Positions 15,073 through 24,336 of a stretch of 64,000 nt of DNA are shown here, piece by piece (positions within the stretch are counted from its first letter, which is position 1; each line of letters begins with the position of its first letter). A program made the translations under genes and the position numbers. Origin of the DNA: Candidatus Hydrogenedentota bacterium (GTDB lineage Bacteria > Hydrogenedentota > Hydrogenedentia > Hydrogenedentales > JAGMZX01); NCBI GenBank assembly GCA_029556545.1, contig JAKQEQ010000049.1, forward strand, positions 19,602 through 83,601, in the 5' to 3' direction. Below the pieces are notes generated by a model. That model was given only the letters and a program-made list of their open reading frames with translations. It did not search any database and was not told the DNA's origin.

Positions 15073-16302
15073 TCACATCCGATCGAAGCTTGGAATGTCC
15101 AGTTGTTCGCCGTCTTTGAAGCTTGATTGATGCGCCACGATGCCGGGCACACAGAACGCCAACGACTCATATAGATCGATAGCCGGCTCACGGTCCTCGA
15201 CAAGCGCGTCGATGAATTCGGCGGTAATGAACGCGTGCGACCGGCCATGCCCTTTGTCGTATCGCATCTTCTCCGGGACCTCCCGCCAGTAATCGGGCAG
15301 CGCGGCGACGCTTGCGCCGTCGTCGTACTTCATGGCGAATGGCTGGCCGGCGGGCCCCTCCATATATAACGCCGCCCTACTGCCCAGCCATTGCGCCCGC
15401 TCGCCGTGGGCGTGGATGTTCCACGCCACGTTGCAACGGAACGGATGCCCCTTGTCGGTCAGGAACATGGCCATGCCGTTGGTGAACGGGTTGTTGTACA
15501 CGTTGTCCTGAAACGCGGGCTCGACGGTCTCCCGCAGCCCGACGCACGAGACCTTCGTGAGCCGCTCGCCCGTCACACCGACGAGAAACGCCGTCGAATG
15601 CGTCGGATACAGCATCGGCGGGAAGCCGTAGCGCCACGTCTTTTTTCCGTCGTGCCACGACAGCGCGTCCCGCCCGTAGCCGATGAGCGGATGGTAGTAT
15701 TCGCCTTCGCTGTAGACCATTTCGCCGAAATCGCCGCGCGCGAAGAGCCGCCGCGCCGTGATGGTTTCCCAGCGGTAGTAGCTCGTCTCCGCGTTCATGT
15801 ACTTGAGCCCGGTGCGCTCCTTGACCTCCTTCATCATCGCCGCCTCCTCGAGGGTCATACACGCGGGGCACGCGCTGATCACGTGCTTGCCGTGATCCAT
15901 GCACAGTTTCACGTGCCGCGCGTGGTCCGGCGCGGGCGTGAATACGGCCACGGCGTCTATTTTCGGATCGAGCACGAGCTTTTCGAGGGACTCATAGGCC
16001 TTCTCGCACTCGTAGCGGCCCTGCAACTGCGCGCGACGGTCCGGGATCAGGTCGCTCACCGCCTCGACAATACAATTCGGGTGTTCGTGCCAGTGAAAAG
16101 ACAGGCCGAAGCGCCCGCCCACGACCCCGATGCGGACCTTCTTGTCCGCGCGCGACGTCCATTCCGGCAGCGCCAGTTCCTCCAGCGATTGCGCCGCAAG
16201 CGCGCCCGCCGCCAGTAACGCCGCCCCGGACGCCAGAAACCCGCGCCGGTCCATCGTCCCCGAGAATGCGCTCCCGATGCCGCGAGCCTGTTCCTTCTTC
16301 AT
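15073..16302 (-). CDS. Tat-exported Gfo/Idh/MocA-family oxidoreductase
   Basis: 409 residues. The N-terminus has MDRRGFLASGAALLAAGALAA, a Tat-like signal, so the enzyme probably acts in the periplasm. VRIGVVGGRFGLS is the NAD(P)-binding Rossmann start, DAVAVFTPAPDHARHV and GKHVISACPACMT are the usual family blocks (the last in the place of EKP, with CPA rather than EKP, so the family lysine is missing). The start at 16302 has GGGGAC 8 bases upstream; a shorter start at 16254 directly at MDRRGF is also possible. Substrate unknown; sugar or polyol derivative is likely from the family. It is divergent from the acyltransferase at 16476. Confidence 0.85.
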   Translation of the reverse strand: MKKEQARGIGSAFSGTMDRRGFLASGAALLAAGALAAQSLEELALPEWTSRADKKVRIGVVGGRFGLSFHWHEHPNCIVEAVSDLIPDRRAQLQGRYECEKAYESLEKLVLDPKIDAVAVFTPAPDHARHVKLCMDHGKHVISACPACMTLEEAAMMKEVKERTGLKYMNAETSYYRWETITARRLFARGDFGEMVYSEGEYYHPLIGYGRDALSWHDGKKTWRYGFPPMLYPTHSTAFLVGVTGERLTKVSCVGLRETVEPAFQDNVYNNPFTNGMAMFLTDKGHPFRCNVAWNIHAHGERAQWLGSRAALYMEGPAGQPFAMKYDDGASVAALPDYWREVPEKMRYDKGHGRSHAFITAEFIDALVEDREPAIDLYESLAFCVPGIVAHQSSFKDGEQLDIPSFDRM

Positions 16303-16475
16303 TTACGTGTCCCCTTTGCCGGTTCCCAGTGTTTTCCGCGCAGTCCATCGCCGCAACGGTCTGCGCGACGGCCCATTCTCCCGCATCCACGCGGCGATTG
16401 CAACGGCGGGCGGGGCGCGCGCGCTTGATCCGCGCGCCGTTGCCGTCGATACTTGGAGCCACTGGAGGAATTTGC

Positions 16476-17600
16476 ATGCCCGCACAGGAAACCGCAGCGA
16501 AGGAAGCCGCCGCCGCGCCGGAGCGCGTCATGTCCGTGGACGCGCTGCGCGGCTTTGACATGTTCTGGATCATCGGCGGCCAGGGGCTCGTCGTTTCGTT
16601 TCTGCGATTGTTCATGGACCCGCTGCACCCCGTGCTCGATGAGCAACTCAAGCACGCGGCGTGGGAAGGCTTCACCGCGTGGGACCTGATCATGCCGCTG
16701 TTCCTCTTTATCGTCGGCACGTCCATGGCATTCTCGTTCGATCGGCGCGTGCGGGAGGGGCAGAGCCTCAAACACATTTATCTCAAGATACTCCGGCGCT
16801 TCGTGTTGCTTTGGGTTTTCGGCATGATGGTGCAGGGCAACCTCCTCGAGTTCGATCTGAGCAAGCTGCATGTGTTCAGCAACACGCTCCAGGCGATTGC
16901 GGTCGGCTATCTGATCGCGGCGGTGGCGCTGCTGCACCTGCCGCTCGCGGCGCAAGTCGCCGTAGCAGGCGCGCTACTCGGGGTGTACTGGCTTCTGATG
17001 ATGTTCGTCCCGACCCCCGGCCACGGCGGCCCCGTGCTCGAACCGAAGGCGAATCTCGCGCTCTATATCGACGAACTGATCCTCGGCCGCTTCCGCGACG
17101 GCACGACCTACACGTGGATCCTCAGCAGCCTCGGTTTCACGGCCACGACGCTGCTCGGCGTGTTCGCCGGTCGCATCCTCAAGGCGCAATGGAACGCCGT
17201 GCTCAGGTTGCTTGCCCTCGTCGCGATGGGCGGCGCGTGCCTCGCCGGCGGCTGGTACTGGAGCTGCCACTTCCCGATCATCAAGCACGTATGGTCAAGC
17301 ACGATGGTGCTCTGGGCGGCGGGACTGAGCTGTTTGCTGCTGGCGTTCTTCTATCTTGTCATCGACGTGATCAAGTTCCGCATCTGGGCGGTCCCGTTCG
17401 TCGTCATCGGCATGAACGCCATCGCGGCCTACGTCGGCGCGCACGTGTTGCCCATCGACGCCATCGGCACGGCGCTTGCCGGGGGCCTTGCGAAGCATTT
17501 CCTCGGCTTCGGCGCGTTCCTTCTTGCCGTTGTCAACTTCGCCGTCGTCTGGTTTGTCCTCTATTACATGTACCGGAACAAGACGTTCCTGAAGGTGTAA
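16476..17600 (+). CDS. Integral membrane acyltransferase-like protein (DUF5009/heparan-glucosaminide N-acetyltransferase type)
   Basis: 374 residues from ATG 16476, with GGAGGA 6 bases upstream. Nine or ten hydrophobic helices follow the motif MSVDALRGFDMFWII, which with WDLIMPLFLFIVG is the signature of the family that includes the eukaryotic heparan-alpha-glucosaminide N-acetyltransferase and bacterial DUF1624/DUF5009 proteins. Such proteins are thought to move acetyl groups across the membrane to sugars. The bacterial substrate is not known. The product gene is alone on the plus strand, 73 bases before the next gene. Confidence 0.88.
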   Translation: MPAQETAAKEAAAAPERVMSVDALRGFDMFWIIGGQGLVVSFLRLFMDPLHPVLDEQLKHAAWEGFTAWDLIMPLFLFIVGTSMAFSFDRRVREGQSLKHIYLKILRRFVLLWVFGMMVQGNLLEFDLSKLHVFSNTLQAIAVGYLIAAVALLHLPLAAQVAVAGALLGVYWLLMMFVPTPGHGGPVLEPKANLALYIDELILGRFRDGTTYTWILSSLGFTATTLLGVFAGRILKAQWNAVLRLLALVAMGGACLAGGWYWSCHFPIIKHVWSSTMVLWAAGLSCLLLAFFYLVIDVIKFRIWAVPFVVIGMNAIAAYVGAHVLPIDAIGTALAGGLAKHFLGFGAFLLAVVNFAVVWFVLYYMYRNKTFLKV

Positions 17601-17673
17601 TCGCAGGAGCGGGAAGACACGGTAACGGCGTGCAAGACCGGCCGAAAAACGCCGGTGAGTGAGGAGTGCTGTC

Positions 17674-18891
17674 ATGAATGTGGACTGGGCCGCGGTTGCG
17701 GCGATCGAGGAGCAATTGGACGGCGCGCTGCGCGAGCGCATCGCGCAGGCGGCGGACGCCGTCGTCGCGGCCAAGGAACGCGGCGGGCGGGTCGTCGTCG
17801 TGACGGGCAGCGGCCCGAACCTGCACGAGGGCGTGACCACGCTGCTGGCCGAACTGATGCGCGCGGGCGTCGTGGACGGCGTGGCCACGAGCTCGGCGGT
17901 CGTCGCCCACGAGATGGGCGGCGCGCTTGATAAGGTGAAGCGGTGCGACGGGGCCGCGCTGGGCGTGCCCGAGCACCTGCTGCCCCTGGGCGGCGAATTC
18001 GAACTCACGGAAATGGATGACGCCGTGCTCCGCGAGATTGCGGCGGATATCCCGGTTGATTTCGAGTTGATCGAGCGCCTGAAACGGGCCACGGGCAAGA
18101 CCATCATCAAGGCGGCGGGTAATCTCGGCTATCCCGTGGGCCTGTGGATCGAACACGTCGCGCGCGAAGTCCTCGAAATGGCGCGGCGGCGGGGCGCGTC
18201 CTTCGAGGAAATCGCCGGGCTCGGCGCGGACCCGCGCACCATGATCGGCATCGGCGTCGAAAAGGGCCTGCCCGTCCTCGTGACCATCCCGCAATTGGTT
18301 GGCGGCGGCGCGGTCGGCCTGTGCGTCGGCGACAGCCTCAGCATCACCGAGCGGGCGGAACGACTGGCCCGCATGCTCGACGGCGCGAACGTGATCATCG
18401 AGTCCGGCCTCGCCCTGGCGCAGGAAGTGCACGACGGCCCCTTCGAGTGTTTCACGGGCCACGGCCTGTGGTCCGGCTGGCAGGGCGGATACTCATACCG
18501 CCTCGAGGGCAAGACCCTCGTGCGCATCGACCTCGACCCCGCGCTCGACGCCGTCTGGAACGCCCAACGCGAGGGCGGCGCGGTCCAGCGGGCCATCGCC
18601 GACGGCCAACCGAAAACCAAACTCTTCAAGGTCCCCTTCCGCATGGAGATGTCCGGGTTCGCGCGGCACCCCGGCAGCATCCCGATAGTCGCGGACTTGG
18701 GCGTTGTCTGGCCCGTGATCGCGCGCCGCATCGCCGAGCGTCTGCGCATCGACCTGGAATTCGTGTCGTATCCGCAGCAGACGCCCGAGGGCCAGGCCAT
18801 GCGCGAATGGATTGCCCGCGAGATTCGCCCCTTTTCGCACGCGAAGATGCTCGATGCGGCGGCGGCCTACGGTGAGGCGGAGTTCGGTTGA
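17674..18891 (+). CDS. Unrecognised cytosolic enzyme with Rossmann-like start
   Basis: 405 residues from ATG 17674 with GAGGAG 7 bases upstream; a GTG at 17659 is less likely. RVVVVTGSGPNLHEG near residue 45 opens a Rossmann-like fold, followed by LAELMRAGVVDGVATSSAVV and a short run HEMGGALD. This stretch has a distant likeness to LOR/SDH-type (TIGR00300) and deoxyhypusine-synthase-like sequences, where a ligand is bound near such a loop. The catalytic lysine region of deoxyhypusine synthase is not seen. Later there is GLPVLVTIPQLVGGGAVG and ECFTGHGLWSGWQGG. I do not assign a function. The gene is followed by a UUCG hairpin and comM. Confidence 0.8.
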   Translation: MNVDWAAVAAIEEQLDGALRERIAQAADAVVAAKERGGRVVVVTGSGPNLHEGVTTLLAELMRAGVVDGVATSSAVVAHEMGGALDKVKRCDGAALGVPEHLLPLGGEFELTEMDDAVLREIAADIPVDFELIERLKRATGKTIIKAAGNLGYPVGLWIEHVAREVLEMARRRGASFEEIAGLGADPRTMIGIGVEKGLPVLVTIPQLVGGGAVGLCVGDSLSITERAERLARMLDGANVIIESGLALAQEVHDGPFECFTGHGLWSGWQGGYSYRLEGKTLVRIDLDPALDAVWNAQREGGAVQRAIADGQPKTKLFKVPFRMEMSGFARHPGSIPIVADLGVVWPVIARRIAERLRIDLEFVSYPQQTPEGQAMREWIAREIRPFSHAKMLDAAAAYGEAEFG

Positions 18892-18938
18892 CACCGCCGT
18901 GGGCGCTTGACCACAATGCGCCCGTCGACGTTTGCTGT

Positions 18939-18954
18939 ACAAGCTTCGGCTTGT
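18939..18954. repeat. UUCG-loop hairpin between 17674 gene and comM
   Basis: ACAAGC-TTCG-GCTTGT is a perfect 6-bp inverted repeat with a stable tetraloop. No T-tract follows, so it is a structured spacer or dispersed palindrome more than a terminator. Confidence 0.55.
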
Positions 18955-18986
18955 CCCAACAGTGTCTGGGGAGGATACCCCATAGC

Positions 18987-20528
18987 ATGCTCGCCCGAGT
19001 GCAATCGTGCGCGGTTTTCGGGATCGACGCCTATCCGCTGGCTGTCGAGGTGGATGCGGTCCCCGGCCAATGGAGGATCGAGGTCGTCGGCCTGCCCGAC
19101 ACCGCCGTAAAGGAGAGCCGCGACCGCGTCTGGTCGGCCATTCGCAACTCGGGCTTTCACGGCCCGCGCGGGCGCGTGCTGGTCAACCTTGCGCCCGCGG
19201 ACATGCGCAAGGAGGGCAGCGCACTCGACTTGCCCATCGCCATCGGCATTCTCGCCGCGACCGAACAACTCGCGGGCGAGCGGCTGGCCGATTACATGCT
19301 CGTGGGTGAATTGGCGCTGGACGGCTCGGTGCGGCCCGTGGCCGGCGCGCTGGCGATGGCCATCGCCGCGAAGGAGCACAAGCGGCGCGGTATTCTGCTG
19401 CCCATCGAGAACGCGGAGGAGGCGGGCGTCGTCCGCGGCGTGGATATCCTGCCCGTCAACACGCTGCGCGAGGCGGCGGATTTCCTGAGCGGTAAGACCG
19501 ATATGCGGCCGTTTCAGACGGACGTGGCCAGCGTCTTCGCCGCCGCGCGCGGCACGTATCCCGATCTGACCGAGGTCAAGGGCCAGGCCCACGTGAAGCG
19601 CGCGCTGACCGTCGCGGCGGCGGGCGGGCACAACCTGCTCATGCAGGGGCCGCCCGGCACGGGCAAGACCATGCTGGCGTCGCGTCTGCCGGGCATCCTT
19701 CCCGACTTGACCTTCGAGGAGGCCCTCGAGACGACGCGCATCTTCAGCGTCGCCGGGCGTCTCGACGGCCGGCGCGCGCTCATCGTACAGCGCCCGTTCC
19801 GCAGCCCGCACCACACCGCGACCACGGTGTCCATCGCGGGCGGCGGCGCGGGGCAGCAACCCATGCCGGGCGAGGTCAGCCTCGCGCATAACGGCGTGCT
19901 CTTCCTCGACGAGTTCCCCGAGTTCAACCGGGCGGCCCTCGAGGTGCTGCGCCAGCCGCTCGAAGAGGGGCTGGTCCACATCCGCCGCGCCAACTACGCG
20001 GTCACCTACCCGAGCCGCTTCATGCTCGTCGCGGCGATGAATCCGTGCCCCTGCGGCTGCCTGGGCGACCCACACCGTTCGTGCCGGTGCAGCCCCGGCG
20101 CCATCGAGCGCTACGTGGGCCGCATCTCGGGGCCGCTGCTCGACCGCATCGACATCCACGTAGACGTGCCCGCCCTCTCCTTCGACCAACTCCTCGATCA
20201 CCGGCCCAGCGGCGCGAGCACCGCCGAAGTGCGCGCCGTCGTCCAGGCCGCCCGCGAACGCCAGCGCGCCCGGTACAAGGGGCGCTTCACGTGCAACGCC
20301 CACCTCGACAGCAAGGCCGTGCGTCAGCATTGCGCGCTGACCGACAGCGCACGACGCCTGCTCGAGAGCGCCCTCGAACAATTCGGCCTCAGCGCCCGCG
20401 GCTACGACAAGGTGCTCCGCGTCGCCCGCACCCTCGCCGACCTCGACAATGCCGAGACCATCGGCGACAACCACATCGGCGAAGCGGTCCAGTACCGCCC
20501 GAAGGAACAGGCGCACGTCCCGACGTGA
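18987..20528 (+). CDS. comM: ComM/YifB-type Mg-chelatase-like AAA+ ATPase
   Basis: 513 residues from ATG 18987 (a longer frame upstream begins in the hairpin region). The N-terminal Lon-protease-S5-like domain MLARVQSCAVFGIDAYPLAVEVD is followed by a AAA module with Walker A GPPGTGKTM, LAHNGVLFLDEFPEF Walker B, and the C-terminal Mg_chelatase_C block NPCPCGCLGD ... CSPGAIERYVGRISGPLLDRIDIHVDVPALS. ComM is a branch-migration helicase that helps integrate DNA during natural transformation. No other competence genes are close. Confidence 0.95.
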   Translation: MLARVQSCAVFGIDAYPLAVEVDAVPGQWRIEVVGLPDTAVKESRDRVWSAIRNSGFHGPRGRVLVNLAPADMRKEGSALDLPIAIGILAATEQLAGERLADYMLVGELALDGSVRPVAGALAMAIAAKEHKRRGILLPIENAEEAGVVRGVDILPVNTLREAADFLSGKTDMRPFQTDVASVFAAARGTYPDLTEVKGQAHVKRALTVAAAGGHNLLMQGPPGTGKTMLASRLPGILPDLTFEEALETTRIFSVAGRLDGRRALIVQRPFRSPHHTATTVSIAGGGAGQQPMPGEVSLAHNGVLFLDEFPEFNRAALEVLRQPLEEGLVHIRRANYAVTYPSRFMLVAAMNPCPCGCLGDPHRSCRCSPGAIERYVGRISGPLLDRIDIHVDVPALSFDQLLDHRPSGASTAEVRAVVQAARERQRARYKGRFTCNAHLDSKAVRQHCALTDSARRLLESALEQFGLSARGYDKVLRVARTLADLDNAETIGDNHIGEAVQYRPKEQAHVPT

Positions 20529-20544
20529 GGGCGGACACGATGGC

Positions 20545-21438
20545 TCACGGCGCGGGGATGCGGAAGATGTTGCTCTGGGTCGGGCTGGCCTCGCGCGTGA
20601 AATAGATGTGGCCGTCGCTGGACCAGCACGGCTGCCGCTCGTTGGCGGGAGTGGAGGTTACCTGCCGCACCTGGCCGCCGTCCACGTTCATGACCCAGAT
20701 GTCGAAATTGCCGGTGCGCGCCGAGGCGAATGCGATCTGTTTGCCGTCCGGCGACCAGCACGGGCTCTCGTCGTCTTTCGGGTCGTTGGTCAACTGGGTT
20801 TGCAGGCCGCCATCCGCGTTCATGACCCAGATATCTTTATTCTTCGTCCTGCGCGACACGAACAACACCTTCGTTCCATCCGGCGAGAAGCGCGGTTCGT
20901 CGCCCTCGGTGAGCAGACGCGGCGTATTCGCCTGCGACACGCTGTCGGCAACCACGATATTCATGTTCTCTTTGAATTGAATGCGTTTGTACGGCGCCGT
21001 GGCGAAGAGTAAGCCGCCGCCTTTCGGCCCATAAGACGGCCACTCCTCCACGTCGGTCCGGTCCGTGATCTGGAGGAAGCCCGAACTGCCGTCGCTCGCC
21101 ATTTCGTAGAGGTCGCCGTGGCCGGTGCGCCGCGACGAGAAGATGATCTTCTTTCCGTCGGGCGACCAACTCGGGCCGTGATCGTCCTTGGCGCTCTGGG
21201 TGAGCTGGACAACGCCCGCCTCGCCGAAGGTGACGACGTAAATGCAGAAGTCGCCCGTCCGGTTCGATGCGAAGGCGAGCCGCTTGCCGTCGGGCGACAC
21301 CACCGGGTCTACGTCCCGCTTGTCGCTGAAAGTGACTTGCACGGCGTTGTCCTGGGCCGCCGCCGCCAGACCCAGCAGCAGCGCCAGCGCCGTGATACAA
21401 CAGATCCTGAGGTCCCTGCGAATTCCATAGCCGTTCAT
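20545..21438 (-). CDS. Exported TolB/DPP-like beta-propeller protein
   Basis: 297 residues, ATG 21438 with GGAGAAGGGGC upstream. A signal peptide ICCITALALLLGLAAAAQ is followed by six WSPDGK/VSPDGKR-type PD40 repeats (for example SPDGKRLAFASNRTG, WSPDGKKIIFSSRRTG, WSPDGKQIAFASARTG), as in TolB and in the N-terminal propellers of oligopeptidases. No catalytic domain and no Tol-Pal genes are nearby. Likely periplasmic, binding role. The promoter at 21475-21503 reads into it. Confidence 0.85.
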   Translation of the reverse strand: MNGYGIRRDLRICCITALALLLGLAAAAQDNAVQVTFSDKRDVDPVVSPDGKRLAFASNRTGDFCIYVVTFGEAGVVQLTQSAKDDHGPSWSPDGKKIIFSSRRTGHGDLYEMASDGSSGFLQITDRTDVEEWPSYGPKGGGLLFATAPYKRIQFKENMNIVVADSVSQANTPRLLTEGDEPRFSPDGTKVLFVSRRTKNKDIWVMNADGGLQTQLTNDPKDDESPCWSPDGKQIAFASARTGNFDIWVMNVDGGQVRQVTSTPANERQPCWSSDGHIYFTREASPTQSNIFRIPAP

Positions 21439-21474
21439 GCCCCTTCTCCTTTGCGGTTGCAGTTTCGAGGATTC

Positions 21475-21503
21475 AGCCTAGCGACGCGGGCCGCGCCAGT
21501 CAA
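21475..21503 (-). promoter_or_regulatory. Sigma-70-like promoter for the TolB-like gene
   Basis: On the minus strand TTGACT (21503-21498), 17 bases, TAGGCT (21480-21475). Start point would be near 21468, about 30 bases before the ATG at 21438. Confidence 0.5.
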
Positions 21504-21540
21504 GGAAGTTCTTTGCAATGCACTATCCCAGCGGCTCCCT

Positions 21541-21605
21541 CGGTCTGACCCGTCCGACCTGTCTGACCCGTCCGACCTGTCCGACCCGTCCGACCTGTCC
21601 GACCG
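21541..21605. repeat. Decamer repeat tract CYGACCYGTC
   Basis: Six to seven imperfect copies of TCYGACCYGT (CTGACCCGTCCGACCTGT and variants) stand head to tail just upstream of the TolB-like gene and downstream of the TolC fusion. A related stretch in reverse orientation occurs at 44737-44775. Confidence 0.6.
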
Positions 21606-21625
21606 AAACTCTTTTGGGTCGCGGT

Positions 21626-24106
21626 TCAGGGGGCCTCTGAGGCGAAGTACGCCTGGATGCGTTCCCGCAGGGCCGCGCGATCCTCGTCCTCGGCGAGAAA
21701 GCCGAAATACGCGATGGCGCGGTCCAGTTCCATGAGGTCGGTAAAGAACTGATAGATGGACCCGGCCGCGGCCAGGTCGGCGGTGAGTCCGGCGTTCTGC
21801 GCGTCGAGCAGTTCGATGACCGGGGCCGTGCCGCGCGCGTAGTTGTCGCTTACAAGCTCCAGGTTCTTATGAGCCGCTTCCATGCGCGCCCGCGCGTGGT
21901 CGATATTGGTGTAGGACGCTCCGGCCTGGTGCGCAGCGACGCGGATGCGCTCCTCGATCTTTTCCTGAACCGCGGCGCGTTGGATCCGTAGCTCCTCAAG
22001 TTTTTTGTCCGCCTGGAGCCGTTCCGCCTTGCGTGCGCCGCCGGCGTAAAGCGGCAAGGACGCATTTAACCCAAAGGTCCAGTCCGTGTCTTCTTCCGCC
22101 GCGGGCATGAACAAAGCGGCGAGGCCGCCGGACCCCGCGCCTTCACCGCCGAAAGCAAGGTTACGCTTCGCCTCCGCCTGCAAGCCGACGGTGGGTACGT
22201 AATACGCCCGCTTTGTGGCTGTAACGAAGCGTTCCTGCGCCGCGATGCCCTCGTCCAGTTGCGCCAGTTCGGGAGCGCGGCCGACCCCCTCGCGGACCAT
22301 GAAATCACGGAACAAGGCGAAACTCCGGGGCGTATCCAGATACCGCGCGGCGAAATCGCGCGCGGGAAGCAGCAATTCGTCGTCGATGCCGATTTCCTGG
22401 GTCGTGAATCCTTCTTCTTGCGGTAGATTAAGGATACGGTTGAGGTCGATCTCAGCGGCCTCGCGCCGGGCGGTTGCGTTCATGACCTCGCTGCGCGCGC
22501 CGGCGAGTTCGCTCTCCCAACGGTAGACCTCGCCAAGGCCCGCCGTGCCGATGGTCTGGCGGGCTTTCGCAAGTTCGAGGTGCGTGCGGGTCAGCCGCAG
22601 GTTGTTCTTCTGGATGCGCTCGAAGGTCTTCGCGCGCAACACGTTTAGATACGCCACCGCCGCCAGTTGCGTAACGTCCAGTTCCAAGCCCGCGTATTCG
22701 CGGCGCAGGGCCTCCTGCAACCGCTTCGATATTTCGAGGTGCGCGTGCGCCTTGTCGTCGTAGAGCAACTGCCGCAGCGTCACCGACGCGCTCCAGCTTC
22801 GCTCCGGCTGGTACGGCGTCGCCAGGTCCTGGTCGATCACCACGGCCATCGTCGAGGCGTCGAAGTGCGGTTTCAGATTCGCCCGCGCCGCGGCGATGTT
22901 CCAGGCGCCGCCCTCGACCGCGCGTTGCTTCACGGCCAGGTCGAGGTTCGCCGCAAGCGCCGCCTCGACGGCGCTACGCAGCGTGAATTCGCGCGCCGCT
23001 TGGTCCGGTTCCTCGTACAGGAGATTCGCCTCGGCAAGCACGGCGAAGGTCGGCTGATAGCCGACGGCGCGGGCGGTCGCCATGTTCAGCGTGAGCCGCT
23101 CGCCGTCGGGGAACGCGACGGGGAGGCGCTCCGGCGGTTCGCCGTCCAGGATGCGCTGGGCGTACAGGGCGACCCGCCGTGCGAGGCGCGTCTGGTCCGC
23201 CTCGCGCCGCAACGACGCCAAGACGCCGCGCGCGACCTCGGCCTCACCCATGAGCGAGAAGCTCGGCAGCTTGCGCGCGATCAGCCCGCGGGCCAACGCA
23301 TCGAATTCGGCATCTGGCAAACGCAGCAGCGGTCCGACGTAAACCGCCTCGGCGTCTGGCGGCAGCGCAGCCAGGGTTTCCGATGCCGTGGCACCCGCTG
23401 GAATGGCCGTGATTTCGAGCCCGAGGCCCGCCGTTGCCTTCAGGGCGTTTTCTGGAATCGCCGGTATGCCTTCGAGCAGCTCTCGTCCCGCCAGGACGGC
23501 CAACTTCGTGAAGGGGACCAATTCTAGGAATGCCTCGATATCTCGCCGCAACGGCGCCGGGCTGGTGATGTACACGAGATTGCGCACGCCGCTCGCGCCG
23601 TCGCGCCGCGGCGCGCCCAGGACCTCACTGTCCACCACGTGCGCGGCGATGACCGGCTTCGGGAGCGGACCGCGCAGCACCGCGTTGGCCGAGGCCATGA
23701 GGCCGACCGTAATCACCATGTCCACGGCGGGCTCGCGCAGGAGGCGGCTCATCGCGGCGTCCACGCCCGGCATGGTCCAGTCGCCTTCGAGCATATGGAC
23801 ATCCGGAAAGCGGACCTCGAATCTCCCGCGCAACAGTTCTTCCATCTCGCGCTGGAACGCTTCGCGCGCGCCCGCGCGCTCGAGGGGACCGTCCGATACG
23901 AAGCCGATGGTCACGGGCCGCGGCTCCCGCACCCACGCCGGTAGGGGGGGGATGTCCTCCAATCCCACGAGGGCCGTGTCCAACTCCTTGACGGACGTGG
24001 TGTTGGAAGGGGCCTCGACAAGCGGCTGGGCAGCGGCGAAGATACCCCACACCATCAGACACACCACGCATGAGCAGGTCGAAGCCGGCTTTGGAGCGCG
24101 AATCAT
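21626..24106 (-). CDS. Fusion of ABC-type substrate-binding domain and TolC outer-membrane efflux domain
   Basis: 826 residues from ATG 24106, with GGAGGA 7 bases upstream; ATG 24121 would add five residues. Signal-like CVVCLMVWGIFAAAQP. Residues about 45-330 (VTIGFVSDGPLERAGAREAF ... PVIAAHVVD ... AVYVGPLLRLPD) match ABC_sub_bind proteins; the rest is a TolC/OEP: AVEAALAANLDLAVKQRAVEGG, ARANLKPHFD, RQLLYDDKAHAHLEISK, a second half with RQTIGTAGLGEVYRWESELAGARSE, YVPTVGLQAEAKRN, FGLNASLPLYAGGARKAE and a coiled part VQEKIEERIRVAAHQAGASYTNI. The fused layout puts a periplasmic ligand-binding module on an outer-membrane channel. No inner-membrane pump gene is next to it. It may act with a transporter encoded elsewhere. 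Confidence 0.88.
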   Translation of the reverse strand: MIRAPKPASTCSCVVCLMVWGIFAAAQPLVEAPSNTTSVKELDTALVGLEDIPPLPAWVREPRPVTIGFVSDGPLERAGAREAFQREMEELLRGRFEVRFPDVHMLEGDWTMPGVDAAMSRLLREPAVDMVITVGLMASANAVLRGPLPKPVIAAHVVDSEVLGAPRRDGASGVRNLVYITSPAPLRRDIEAFLELVPFTKLAVLAGRELLEGIPAIPENALKATAGLGLEITAIPAGATASETLAALPPDAEAVYVGPLLRLPDAEFDALARGLIARKLPSFSLMGEAEVARGVLASLRREADQTRLARRVALYAQRILDGEPPERLPVAFPDGERLTLNMATARAVGYQPTFAVLAEANLLYEEPDQAAREFTLRSAVEAALAANLDLAVKQRAVEGGAWNIAAARANLKPHFDASTMAVVIDQDLATPYQPERSWSASVTLRQLLYDDKAHAHLEISKRLQEALRREYAGLELDVTQLAAVAYLNVLRAKTFERIQKNNLRLTRTHLELAKARQTIGTAGLGEVYRWESELAGARSEVMNATARREAAEIDLNRILNLPQEEGFTTQEIGIDDELLLPARDFAARYLDTPRSFALFRDFMVREGVGRAPELAQLDEGIAAQERFVTATKRAYYVPTVGLQAEAKRNLAFGGEGAGSGGLAALFMPAAEEDTDWTFGLNASLPLYAGGARKAERLQADKKLEELRIQRAAVQEKIEERIRVAAHQAGASYTNIDHARARMEAAHKNLELVSDNYARGTAPVIELLDAQNAGLTADLAAAGSIYQFFTDLMELDRAIAYFGFLAEDEDRAALRERIQAYFASEAP

Positions 24107-24213
24107 GCTACCGTCCTCCATCGTGTGATTGCCCCTCCTCGCTCCCTCAACGCTTGCGCAGCCCGTCAAGACCCCGCAACGGTCCCCAGGAAGAGCGCCG
24201 CACATTCGAGGTA

Positions 24214-24242
24214 TTATTATAAAGGCGTCTTTTTGTGTGCAA
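24214..24242 (-). promoter_or_regulatory. Sigma-70-like promoter for the TolC fusion gene
   Basis: On the minus strand TTGCAC (24242-24237), 17 bases, TAATAA (24219-24214). Expected start near 24207, giving a leader of about 100 bases. Confidence 0.5.
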
Positions 24243-24336
24243 ACCGCGGACGACGTGACCGCCGAGAAACCGAATCGGCGAGATCGCGTGTCCAATGCGC
24301 GGCGAAGCGCAAAGCCCGCAAGGGAGGGTCTGAACC

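Noticed and set aside
18867-20516. 549-codon minus-strand frame opposite comM
   Set aside because: Shadow of comM; no motifs of its own.
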